From NCBI GenBank assembly GCA_963210315.1, contig OY723242.1:1612001-1676000 (forward strand): a stretch of DNA of 64,000 nt, given 5' to 3'. Below, piece by piece: positions 22,752 to 34,200 of this stretch. The stretch is from Rhynchopus euleeides (taxonomy: Eukaryota; Euglenozoa; Diplonemea; Diplonemida; Diplonemidae). The translations under genes and the position numbers were made by a program. How positions within the stretch are numbered: position 1 is the stretch's first letter; each line of letters starts with the position of its first letter. A model generated the notes under the pieces. That model worked only from the letters and a program-made list of their open reading frames with translations, searched no databases and was not told the origin of the DNA.

Positions 22752-22895
22752 TAGGGGGGGTCATAAGCCCGTACAAAACCAAAATTTTCAACATACCATC
22801 AGAGCCGCCCTAATACCTGATCTGACCCGAAAATCCGACCCATACCCCCCCGGAAACTGTCTGGGGCCCACTTGTGACACCTGATACGCACTTTT

Positions 22896-23747
22896 GTGAT
22901 GATTTTTTGGGGTCCTAAAAAATGTACCTCAGTTTCGTACCTTGCCTTTGTACCTGAACCACTCCCGACCGCATTATTTCGTTCTTTGCAAGGGAAGGGT
23001 GTCACTACGCTCACTCAGCACGCCGAGCAACACATGCCGCGTGCCCAGGGCCTCGCAGAGGTGTCAGATGCTGCTGCAGAGGAGTACCTTGCTCGAAAGA
23101 CGCTCGCCAAACGGGAGATGTGCGGGGTCTCGGCAGAGAGCGTTGTGGCAGACCTGCGTAAAAAGAAAACGGCACACGACATCGGTGAGGCGACATTATT
23201 TCGGGCGCTCCGTCGGGCTGGGTACATAGGAGAGCGAGTGGGACGTGGTGACGACAGATATATGCAGTGGTGCATCAACTGCACGCACGTGCGGGAAAAG
23301 CGGCGTTCCTTGCTAGCCAAGAAAGATGTCACCTGCACTCCTACTCCTCCCACTCGTCCTGCTCCTACCCCCACACCAACTGATGTGGGCAGTGAGAGTG
23401 ATGGCAGCTCCAGAGCAGCAGATGATCTAGGAAGCAATGAGCGGGTCAGCCGGGCAGACTACCCCAGTCTGTACCGGAAGTACGAAGCGTTGCGGGCCCG
23501 CCACCACCGCCTCCAGGAGAGGACCCGAGGGTTGAGAGTAGGGTTGTACAACGCAAGGGGAGGGTATTCCCCTGGCGTTGAGACATCCCTGGCGACCTTG
23601 CGGTCGCACTGTGTGGGGGCTGAGTCGGCAGGCAGATGCCGATCCAATGACCTTGTTGAGTCCCCACATGGTACACTCTCATACGTGTTGTCGAGACTGC
23701 GTGGTGTGCATATCCTGCGGGGCGCAAATTACACAGCACAATCATAA
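22896..23747 (+). CDS. Unrecognised basic protein with a helix-turn-helix-like segment, in element B
   Basis: A 283-codon ORF whose first 30 residues fall in the left TIR; Met at 23034 (MPRAQGLAEVS) is an alternative start. Residues of about 60-120 are Lys/Arg-rich and helical, and they include SVVADLRKKK and ATLFRALRRAGYIGERV. The second resembles the second helix-turn-helix of Tc1/mariner-type or related DNA-binding N-termini. A Pro/Thr-rich linker (about 145-165) and a segment with YRKYEALRARHHRLQERTR follow. No DDE catalytic core is visible. It may be a remnant of a transposase, a captured gene, or an exon joined to the ORF at 23783. Function unassigned. Confidence 0.45.
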   Translation: MMIFWGPKKCTSVSYLAFVPEPLPTALFRSLQGKGVTTLTQHAEQHMPRAQGLAEVSDAAAEEYLARKTLAKREMCGVSAESVVADLRKKKTAHDIGEATLFRALRRAGYIGERVGRGDDRYMQWCINCTHVREKRRSLLAKKDVTCTPTPPTRPAPTPTPTDVGSESDGSSRAADDLGSNERVSRADYPSLYRKYEALRARHHRLQERTRGLRVGLYNARGGYSPGVETSLATLRSHCVGAESAGRCRSNDLVESPHGTLSYVLSRLRGVHILRGANYTAQS

Positions 23748-23782
23748 CCACTTCGGCTCTCAGGGCGTACAATATCCCAATC

Positions 23783-24052
23783 GTGCCTTCACAGGCTAAG
23801 ATCGACGAAGCAAAAGCATCTACAACGCTGCCTACTAATGCCGATGCAGCCTCCCAGGCGTACGAAGTACTCACAATGACCCACATGCGATCGAAGTACT
23901 ACACCCAGAAGGTGGCTGAACTCATTCTGCTGACGCAACAACACAACATTCCCACTAATCAGGTCAAGAAAGACCTTGCCGAGGCACTGGGGAAGGCAAC
24001 ATGCGTGCCACCTGAGCCAGAACCACCGCAGAAAAGGCAAAGAACGAAATAA
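23783..24052 (+). CDS. Unrecognised 89-aa ORF with C-terminal basic (NLS-like) tail, in element B
   Basis: The ORF is helical and charged throughout (SQAYEVLTMTHMRSKYYTQK, LAEALGKA). It ends in PPQKRQRTK just as the right TIR begins. CCTTCACAG at 23788-23796, just after the Met at 23783, looks like a 3' splice site, so the coding part may begin at about 23797 as the last exon of the upstream ORF. I could not identify the matching donor with confidence. Confidence 0.4.
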   Translation: MPSQAKIDEAKASTTLPTNADAASQAYEVLTMTHMRSKYYTQKVAELILLTQQHNIPTNQVKKDLAEALGKATCVPPEPEPPQKRQRTK

Positions 24053-24285
24053 TGCGGTCGGGAGTGGTTCAGGTACAAAGGCAAGGTACGAAACTGAGGT
24101 ACATTTTTTAGGACCCCAAAAAATCATCACAAAAGTGCGTATCAGGTGTCACAAGTGGGCCCCAGACAGTTTCCGGGGGGGTATGGGTCGGATTTTCGGG
24201 TCAGATCAGGTATTAGGGCGGTTCTGATGGTATGTTGAAAATTTTGGTTTTCGTACGTTTTTAGGGGGGCTTATGACCCCCCCTA

Positions 24286-26243
24286 GGCATACAGTGCAAA
24301 CGATAATTATTATCGCACATATACCAGATACGATAATTTTCGGAAAATTATCGCATACGATAATTTATTATCGCATACGATAATCCATTATCGTATGATG
24401 CGATAATGGATTATCGTATACGACCAGATACGATAATTATTATCGTATGCGATAACATACGATAATCCCATTATCGTATGCGATACCCACCTGATTTTGC
24501 CCGAAACCAATCACCGAAATCTCCAGTTTACCACCGCCAAACGCCACCAAACCCCGCCAAGGGCCACAATCAGCCACAAAATAGAGATCACTACCATTCT
24601 CCCAGCCCCAGGAAGGGTAAGATGAGCCTGTGGGGTCCGGTGCTGCAGGCAGGGTACGCGTACTGGTCTGTGTCCGGGCTGCTGTGGTCATCGACAAGGC
24701 TGTGTGGTCTGCCCGAAGGAGGTGGATGGTGGTCTCCCTCAGGTGGATCGCGTCTCTCCAATCCTGCATGGGCTCAGGTGTCTCCAGATGATCATCACCC
24801 CTTGCCTTGCTGTCGGTGAGGATGGCGCCCGAGCTCCGCCTTGTAGCGCAGCGGAGTCGTGCAGGTCAGGCAGGCTCCTTGAGGCCTCCGAGGTGATGTG
24901 CGCGCGCCACCCCGTGGTTCCTTGTAGAGTTGCAGACAGGTCCGTGCGCACGGTGGGAGCGTTCGTATCGCCCGTTCCGTGCCAGGTCCTGAAGAATACC
25001 CTTGGTTGAGTATTGCCTCTCTCGGGTTCAAACCCCATTCAAGGTCCTTCGCTATGTCATCACTGGTCGTCAGTCAGAGGGGAAGAACGGTGTTCCTCAC
25101 TTTTTCACTGATCACGGGAGCGAAGGCCAAGTCCAACATAAGTGGTAGCCTTGAAGAGAAATCTCCTGATCTCTCCAAACATTGCACCGAAGACCACACC
25201 TGCCTATCAGGTTCTTCCCCATCAGTCGAACAGTCTTTCTTGTTCATGTTCTGGGCAGGGTGCTCTGTCTCGGTCACCCCGACACCTGCTTCAACTAGGC
25301 TAGCCCAACGTCTTCCCTCAGTGTTCTCACAGGGGTGTCCTCAGTATCTGGGTCCCGACGGCAAGGCAGCGTACCAGTCGGCTTTGCGAACCCGCAACAG
25401 GCTGTACTGGTGGTTGCATACCGCCGCAAGTATGACCCTGTTGCTGCGTAGTCATGTTTTCCATGAAGTGGGGTGGCGACAGGGTGTAAGTCACGAGGGG
25501 AAGGGCATGTGGAACGGCCACTGCCCAATCCCCAGAGTCCTCTCCGCCCCACTGTGCCTGAAACTTCTTCAGACAGACATAGTGATGTGCATGTCATGGC
25601 ACTATGTGTGTTGTGTCTCTGCTACCCATTTGTGAGGGACATTCTACACTTCTGAGTGAAGCCCCCCGTCACCAATAATTCAAAGAAGCAAAAATGGCAG
25701 CTTCCGGCTCCACTTTTACCACTTTTTCAATGTGCTCTGGGCTGATTTCTGGTTTTCCGAAAATCTCAAAAAATTATCGCACCATTATCGTATATTATCG
25801 TATACGATAATATACGATAATGGGAATACGATAATAAATATCGTACCTGGGACCCCCCGTGTTTAAGTCCCCCCCCTGGAGGCGATTTTCGGCCGGGGGG
25901 GACTTAAACACGGGGGGGGCGGACCTAAACACAGGGGGGGCTTAAACACGGGGGTGGCACAGTGGAGACCAAGAAGACCTCTTCCTCTGCTGTCGTAGGG
26001 GGGTAATTCCGGTTCGGATGGACTTTTGGCACCCCACTTTTCGACTCAGACAGCACCTGGAGGGTCTAGGGGCCACCTGATGACCCTCCAGACCAGCCCA
26101 CCCCCGTGTTTAGGTCCCCCTGTGTTTAAGTCCCCCCCCTGCCAGACCCCCAGGGGGGGACTTAAACACGGGGGTAAGGGGGGGGGACTTATACACGGGG
26201 GGTCCCAGGTATGCGATAATAATTATCGTTTGCACTGTATGCC
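24286..26243. mobile_element. Element D: TA-flanked element with ATTATCG repeats, containing E copy 2
   Basis: The ends are GGCATACAGTGCAAACG (24286) and CGTTTGCACTGTATGCC (ends 26243), flanked by TA. Subterminal regions (24300-24485 and 25775-25845 plus 26212-26230) are dense arrays of TACGATAAT/ATTATCGTA palindromes. E copy 2 lies in the right array. The core 24486-25775 holds several overlapping ORFs (the longest plus-strand one is 24979-25635), none with a recognisable domain. Confidence 0.9.
25846..26209. mobile_element. Element E, copy 2 (364 bp) in element D
   Basis: Same ends and sequence as copy 1 (11045-11410), with only a few differences, flanked by TA at 25844-25845 and 26210-26211. 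It lies inside the ATTATCG array of D. Confidence 0.92.
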
Positions 26244-26331
26244 TAGGGGGGGGGGGGGGCTGCTGTGTTCGGGTTTTTGGTTCCCCAATTTTGGCTATTC
26301 TTTTTTTTGATTCGCCGATTCGCGAACACCA

Positions 26332-28068
26332 CACGGTGGACTCCCACACGTCAGGGTGCACCTTTTTGGGATATCGGAATATCGGGGGTCCAGACCCCCG
26401 ATATTCCGATGTTAAACTGCCTGGGGGGGCCGTCCCCGGACCATGACGGGTGCCTGCACCAGGAGTCTAGCACGGCCGTGGTCCGGAGCATGACCTAAAA
26501 CGGCTTGGGTACCGAGGCTCCCCAGACCAGGAAGGGTGGAGACACCTGGAGTCTAAATAGTCACACCACGTCAGGCCAGACCTTCGCATTGCACTCCGCG
26601 AAGACTGCCACACAGCCGCGGGGCAGGTGTGCAGCCTGTGGATGACCTCGTACAGAGAAGACTGTAAGGGACGACAGCCCCGCCGAGGCGATACAGCGCC
26701 AGACGCGGCCCGAGTTTCTGGAGACCGACTGGGGAACTGGAACGTCTTCAGGATAAGCGCCTCACAGAGGACTGATCCTCACCTGTGTGAACTGTGAACC
26801 CCCAGCCCCAAGATGCTGGTGTGGAGCGGGTGCCTCGACCTCTTTTCGGGTTCTTTATTTCTTTATTTCCTTTTGGATGCGTCCACCAAAGAAAACGTGG
26901 CCACCCACTCGCAGAGGCTCCCGAAAGCTCCAGCATCAGCTAGCGGTTCATAGTGTAGATCGGTGTCTCCAGAAGGGGATGTCCGGTCGCAGAAGAAAAA
27001 CGACGAAGACAACCACACAGGCAGAGCATTTTATAGGGGGTCTAAAGTGAGGCCAATCCTCACATTTAAGGGGAAAAAAAAAGATTTCCGGGAAAAATCC
27101 GGGGTGGTGGTGGAAAACTGGTGGCGGCTGGCAGCCTCGCAGATGAGTGGACTCATGTTCAGTCAGACTGCGAGCAACTTACCCGACCGTTTTTCTGTCC
27201 AGTTTCTTTGTCAAACCCCGAGAAAACGCAGGTCGCGAAGGGACGGACGTTCACTACCGTGGCCTCCGGCGGCTGGGGGGCTCCGCCCCCCAGACCCCCC
27301 TGTGCCGTCTGCCTGTCTTTTTTCCAACACCCTTCGGGGTCAATTGGGGATGGAATACAGATCACCCCGGGAGGATGCAGGCAGCTCACAAAATCGTACG
27401 GTTCCAAGGAACAGATGCTCACTACCGTGGCCTCCGGCGGCTGGGGGGCTCCGCCCCCCAGACCCCCCTGTGCTGTATACTGTCTTGGACCAAACCCTTT
27501 GGGGTCCCATCAGGGAATGGGATGCAGCCCACCCTGTGTAGCCCCTGGAGGACGCAGCCAGCTCATGCAGAATCTGTACCCACGGAAGGAACAGCCCGGA
27601 ATCTGTACACCCGGAAGAAACAGATGTTCACTACCGTGGCCTCCGGCGGCTGGGGGGCTCCGCCCCCCAGACCCCCCTGTGGCATGTGCCTGTATTGTAT
27701 CCAAGTCCTTGCGCGCCCGGGTCTGCGGCAGATCGGTCCCGAAATCCATTTTTTGGACTAACCTCCGGTACCCGAGGCTGGACCCGATCACTGATCCCTG
27801 AGAGAGGAACCGGGAGGTGACCCATTCACCACAAGACTCGCTTGCCGGGGGGTCCGTCAAAAAATCGGGGACCGCCTCACATTTAAGCCCAAATGAGCGT
27901 AGATTTCGCCCCTATAAAATGCCCTGCACACAGGCCGCAAAAAAAAAAACCCCCCCCCGCTCGCGGGGGTCGTCTGGGCACCAAAAATAGCAGGGCAGAC
28001 TCCCGCTAGCGGGGGTCCAGACCCCCACTCGCCCAGACCCCCGCTCCAGGGGGTGGGAGTCCACCGTG
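26332..28068. mobile_element. Element I: CACGGTGGACTCC-ended element
   Basis: The ends are CACGGTGGACTCCCAC (26332) and GTGGGAGTCCACCGTG (28053-28068). The flanking pentamers (CACCA and CACAC) are similar but not identical. Features inside are a perfect hairpin (about 26369-26410, CGGAATATCGGGGGTC stem), three copies of the GGGGGGCTCCGCCCCCC hairpin repeat, and GC palindromes at 27950-28060. No transposase is visible, so it is probably non-autonomous. Its terminal eight bases match element H. Confidence 0.6.
27254..27681 (+). repeat. Three copies of a GGGGGGCTCCGCCCCCC hairpin repeat
   Basis: Near-identical blocks of about 51 bp at 27254-27304, 27422-27472 and 27631-27681 run from CTACCGTGGCCTCCGG through the GGGGGGCTCCGCCCCCCAG hairpin to ACCCCCCTGTG. 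Spacing is about 168 and 209 bp. Inverted copies lie at 62164-62214 and 62302-62353, and a direct copy at 63904-63956. Confidence 0.92.
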
Positions 28069-28299
28069 CACACCCCGCCGCCCCACCCCCCAACACCCCT
28101 GATCGACCCTCCCATTTCGACCATGCATTTTTTGGAATCTTTCGAATCTTTCAACATCCAATCCCCAACACAGCCGCCACCCCCCTCCTCCTTGCGCCTG
28201 AACATCCAATTCAGACGAGCTCCCAGACAGAAACACGACCACCACCAGGTGCCCAGCCCCGACACAGCCGCCACCCCCTCCTCCTTGCGCCTGAACGAA

Positions 28300-28893
28300 A
28301 TGCCGCACGCGAGGTGTCTATTCGTGGTCGTCGCCACCCTGACAGTGGGTGTGCTGGAGTCCGCCTGTGCCGAGCACAACACCAGCACAGCTGCCAGGGG
28401 TGCGTGCGCCGCAGCAGCGAATAGCACGGTGTGCGGGGCACAGTCTCGCCCCTACGAGGGCCTGGAGTGCGGGTGGGACAGCGCATCGATGATCTGCGGC
28501 GTGGTTGCGGAGCTGCGGTGTGGCGACCATGACGACTCGGAAACCTGCGAGCTCTCGTCGGAGCTAGCGGGAGGCGCCACGTGCGAATGGGTCCCGGCCA
28601 GCGCTGCGTGCGCCCCCCTCAGCATCCGTGGGCCTGGCGGTGCCGTCCCTTGGCAGCCCCAGCCCTGGGTGCCCATGCCCTCCTTCAAGGATCAGCCGAA
28701 CAGGTTCACCACCGCGTGCTACTCAGTGCTGTTTGTCGGAGGTCTTCTGGCGGTGTGCGGCGGCCTGCGCGTTGCTGTGGCCTGGCTGCAGGAGAGACGC
28801 GCAAGCAAAGGGCGTGCAGGCGGTGCGAGGGGCGACGTCCTTCTAGAGAACAGCGAGCTTTGCGAGACGCAGGTTTTGGGTGAGACCGTGTGA
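28300..28893 (+). CDS. Small single-pass membrane protein with Cys-rich ectodomain
   Basis: The frame is open from 28066, but the Met at 28300 gives a 197-aa protein that starts with a signal-peptide-like segment (RCLFVVVATLTVGVLESACA, residues 5-24). The ectodomain (about 25-135) has about ten Cys, including GLECGW and ATCEWVPASAAC, and two N-glycosylation sequons (N27, N41). A transmembrane helix spans about residues 138-162 (YSVLFVGGLLAVCGGLRVAV), followed by a short basic cytosolic tail. The two C-x-W repeats suggest a small duplicated disulfide module. I recognise no named family. It starts about 230 bp after element I and may be a genuine host gene. Confidence 0.6.
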   Translation: MPHARCLFVVVATLTVGVLESACAEHNTSTAARGACAAAANSTVCGAQSRPYEGLECGWDSASMICGVVAELRCGDHDDSETCELSSELAGGATCEWVPASAACAPLSIRGPGGAVPWQPQPWVPMPSFKDQPNRFTTACYSVLFVGGLLAVCGGLRVAVAWLQERRASKGRAGGARGDVLLENSELCETQVLGETV

Positions 28894-30113
28894 CGCACAT
28901 ACAGGCGTACCACACACCCACCCCTCACCTCTGACCCAGAGCGGGCAAGGTTTCTCGCGCTGTGGACTCATCCAGGGGGGCACTTCGCGGTGCCCAGTCC
29001 GGCTAACCCAAAACCCCGAAACGGTTCTGCGGTGAGGCTGTGTGGCACACATGTATGGGGGGTGCGGCACCCCCTCACCTCCTCACCCTCCGCACCCTCA
29101 GCACTGCCCATGCATGTGGTGGGGGCGACCCCGCCCGTGCTTGCGATGCTTTGTGATAGACAGTTGCGTGGCGTGTGTTGGGTATTTGCTTGCCAGCCTT
29201 TCGCCGCGTCGTCCCCTTCGGAGCAGGAGTCACCCTTCTAGGCCCAGGTCTTCGGTCTGACGTGCTCCACACCACATCGCACAGGCACAGGCAAGGGAGG
29301 TGTGCGTGTGTGTGGAAGCCGTCAGCACATATTACCAGAGCCCAGCAGCAATGTGGGGTGGTAAAGTTTCTCGCGCTTTGTTCGTGCCCTTGTGCTCCTC
29401 ACTCACGACACCATCAGCAGGAGTGTGAGTGTGGAAGCATCATCACAAATAAAACCTTTCCAACACGGTCTTGAACGATTCTTGGCTTCGTGGTTGTAGC
29501 GCCCCCTGGTGAGAGGGGTTGCTGTTTCGTGTTCTCTGTCTTTCAAGTGGAATATGCAATCCTGTCCCGTGCGACCAGAAGAATCCGCAGCAGCAGCTCC
29601 CTGGGCCTGGGGGTGGCTGCTGAAAGCACGGCCTGATGTTTTTTTAAAAAAAAATGCAAATCGTTGAGATCGTTCAATGCAGCAGTCGGGGGTTTGCAGT
29701 CACCCTATATGTTCCCCCTTTGCCGCCCTGTGTTTCGTGCAGCCAAACGGGAATGTCTCTTTTTCTCCCGCGCATCTTCCGTTTTCTTCCATGAATGACC
29801 CTGCACGAACCATCACGGCACACCCCCCCCCCCCCCATCCCACCCCCTCGTTCTTCGCTTTTGAAGCGCAAACGAAACGGTTGATCCTGCCCCAACTATT
29901 TCGGCGTGCCACACTTGCTACAGGGTTGGCAGAGGCTGAAAGCAATCCCACGGCCGCTGCACCCCCTCTCTCTCCCCGTCCTTGGCCTGACCTCGGGACA
30001 CCACCCCACCACCACTACCACTCCCGGCACAACTGTTCTGGAGAGAGCTGTGGTGAAGGCTGGCTATTTTGCCGGGGGGCGGGGCTGTCTTCGCTCAGAA
30101 GTGCAGAAAAGTT
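28894..30113. other. No gene seen
   Basis: About 1.2 kb of mixed composition with a C tract at 29826-29840. An imperfect duplication is visible downstream of the membrane-protein gene: GTGTGACGCACATACAGGCG at 28888 resembles TGTGTGGCACACATGTATGG at 29039. No ORF is convincing. Confidence 0.45.
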
Positions 30114-30183
30114 ATAGCGTATCAGTTCTCGTGCGTCGTCTTTCGTGGACGCTCTGTACGATGCGGGTCCGCTAATCCAACAT
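30114..30183 (+). repeat. Inverted repeat arm, partner at 38216-38287
   Basis: About 70 bp starting ATAGCGTATCAGTTCTCGTG. It matches the reverse complement of 38216-38287 with about three or four mismatches. The two arms enclose about 8 kb. Confidence 0.8.
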
Positions 30184-30730
30184 AGCAAACGAGAACAGTG
30201 AGAAAAAGTGAACCTGCCTCACAACACTTGGCTGTACAGTGACACAGTTTGGGCACAGAGCGAAGGCCCCCCGCCAAAAAGGAATATCAAATCTCACCAA
30301 TATGGCAGGGCCCCTTGCTGGGAGGGGTGGGGTCCCCTGGCGTTTTTTTTTCATCTCCGCTTCTTTTCCCTTCATTTCCCTTCCCCGATGCACTTGCGTG
30401 TGTGCCGGCGGTGTTCTTTCCAATACTTTGGGCGTGTGGTCTCCCCCCCGGCCCAAGAGGGGGCACACTGTCTGTGCCCCATTTGTATTTTGTTAGTCCG
30501 GCGGACCCAACTGGGGGAAGCTTTTCTGTGCCTTCAGCTGGATCTTACGATTACAACACATTACGACACAACGACTCTCTTTATCGAGTCGCTTGACCGA
30601 TCTAATGACAGGGGAAACAGCACCTGCCACTTCGGTGGCATTTTTTTAAGGTTTTCCGATTCCATCGCTGGCTTGTGAGCGTGTCTGCGTTTCCCAACAA
30701 AAGCAACTGCAGGGCCAGTTGGTTCGGGCG

Positions 30731-31345
30731 GTTTACTTTTTTTGTTGGGGTAATTACGATAATGCCACTTTTTTCTGGGGGTTTTTACGATAATACCACT
30801 TTTCAAAAAGTGGTATTATCGTAAGAAAAAAGTGGTATTATCGTAAGAAAAAAGTGGTAAAATCGTAAACCAAAAAAGTGGTACTGAAAAAGTGGTATTA
30901 TCGTAAATGCCACCTAAACTATCCAGTACACAGGCCGCCCACCCAGGGGGGCCTTGGCCTGGCCCTCAGGCACAGGCCAAAAAAGTGGTACTGAAAAAGT
31001 GGTATTATCGTAAGAAAAAAGTGGTACTGAAAAAGTGGCATTATCGTAAATGCCACCTAAACTATCCAGTCCACACAGGCCCCCCCCCCCCCCCCCCCCC
31101 CCCCAGCCGGAGGCCAGGGGGTCCACAGGGACCCCCCCAAGCCAGGGCTCAGGGGGGGTCAGGGCCTTGGCCAGGCCACAGGGGCACAGGCCAAAAAAGT
31201 GGTACTGAAAAAGTGGTATTATCGTAAATGCCACTTAAACTATCCAGTACACACAGGCCCTCCCCCAGCTGGGGGCTAAAGGGCCTAAAGGGTCCTTGGG
31301 CTGACCCCCCCCCCCCCCCCCCCAAGCCAGGGCTTGGGGGGGGGG
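30731..31345. repeat. AAAAAGTGGTATTATCGTAA tandem-like repeats with C tracts
   Basis: The short unit AAAAGTGGTATTATCGTAAG is repeated directly and inverted. It is organised into three larger units of about 120-180 bp that also contain GCCACCTAAACTATCCAGT and an ACAGGCC-bounded GC-rich insert. C tracts of more than 15 occur at about 31081-31103 and 31304-31323. No coding sequence. Confidence 0.8.
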
Positions 31346-33379
<2,034 letters not shown>

Positions 33380-33434
33380 TGCTTATAGTGTGAATATCCC
33401 CGAAACGAAAATACTCGCACCTCAAGGGTGTCGT

Positions 33435-34200
33435 CTACTTAACTACGCGGGCCCGCGGCCCGGTAGACTCCCCTTGTTTGAGAGAGGAGCTGCTCTGGTG
33501 GGGTGAGGGAAGTGACACAGGAGGAGGAGGAGGCGCAGGCGCCACACGGTCTGTAGCGCCCGGTGACGCGCTACGTGAGGAAGGAGGATTAAGGTAGGCC
33601 CGGAAGCCTGTAGGCGCGTGCGGTGACCGCGCACGGGCGGAGGAGGAAGAGGCACCAGAACGGGGCCTTTGGGGAAGGGCTGCGTCAACGGACACGCCGT
33701 CGGGAGGGGAGGTAGTAGGAGAAGGTGGGTCCGGATCAGCGGCGCCCACGTCAACGTCAGCGTTAGCGGTGGGGATCACGTGGTCGACCCTAGGCCTTTG
33801 GGCAGGCAGTGCCGGGGTGGAACCGGTATGCGCCTCTAAGGCGGTGCGCTTCAGCTGCGCCACGGCGGGGATGGATGGCCTGACGCCGTCGGGTGAGAGC
33901 CTCCTACGAGGCTGCATCAGGTGGCGGTGGGGTGAGCCCGGGGAGCACACGGTATGGGCCAGCCTCTTCAGGATAACTGGAGGGGTGGCGGGCTCGGGAG
34001 TAGCGGGACACGGGGTCGCTTCAGGGGAGGGCTGAGGCGCAGGCACACGGGGTGGCGTGGTGGAGGGAAGATCCCCCACGGTAGGCGCAGTCGCCTCTGG
34101 GAAGGGCGGGGTTGGCGGCACATGGGGCGGCGGGGTGGGGGCGTCTGCCTCCACAGGCGTCGCAGGGGCGGGAGTGTGGCGGCGGGGTGGGGGCGTGGTG
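33435..34200 (-). CDS. Pro/Ala-rich tail in a second frame, possible continuation of the retrotransposon ORF
   Basis: The frame that ends at 33435 is open from 34577, but from about 34200 onward it reads as a typical disordered Pro/Ala/Thr-rich protein (for example [20 protein letters not shown]) with [12 protein letters not shown] repeats and a Ser/Arg-rich end. The main ORF ends at 34021 in another frame after its last Cys/His cluster. A frameshift near 34190 would join them. This is inference from composition only. The alternative is that the main ORF simply ends at 34021 and this frame is open by chance in GC-rich DNA. Confidence 0.35.

Larger units (their letters stand above)
22754..24283. 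mobile_element. Element B: TA-flanked element with a coding core
   Basis: The ends are GGGGGGGTCATAAG (22754) and CTTATGACCCCCCC (ends 24283), with TA at 22752-22753 and 24284-24285. The right TA is shared with element D. TIRs of about 240 bp are almost identical and free of simple repeats. The G7TCA terminus is shared with element A, so A and B may use the same transposase. The core of about 1 kb has two coding-like ORFs on the plus strand. Confidence 0.9.

Noticed and set aside
24972..25045. tRNA-like 3' half (CGGGTTCAAACCCC)
   Set aside because: The T-arm-like sequence has no matching acceptor stem or D arm upstream.
27121..27801. ORFs repeating SGGWGAPPPRPPC
   Set aside because: Produced by the hairpin repeat being read in frame; the same peptide arises at each copy of the repeat.
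30731..31345. CRISPR-like array
   Set aside because: Repeats are in both orientations, spacing is irregular, the spacers are related to each other, and the context is eukaryotic.
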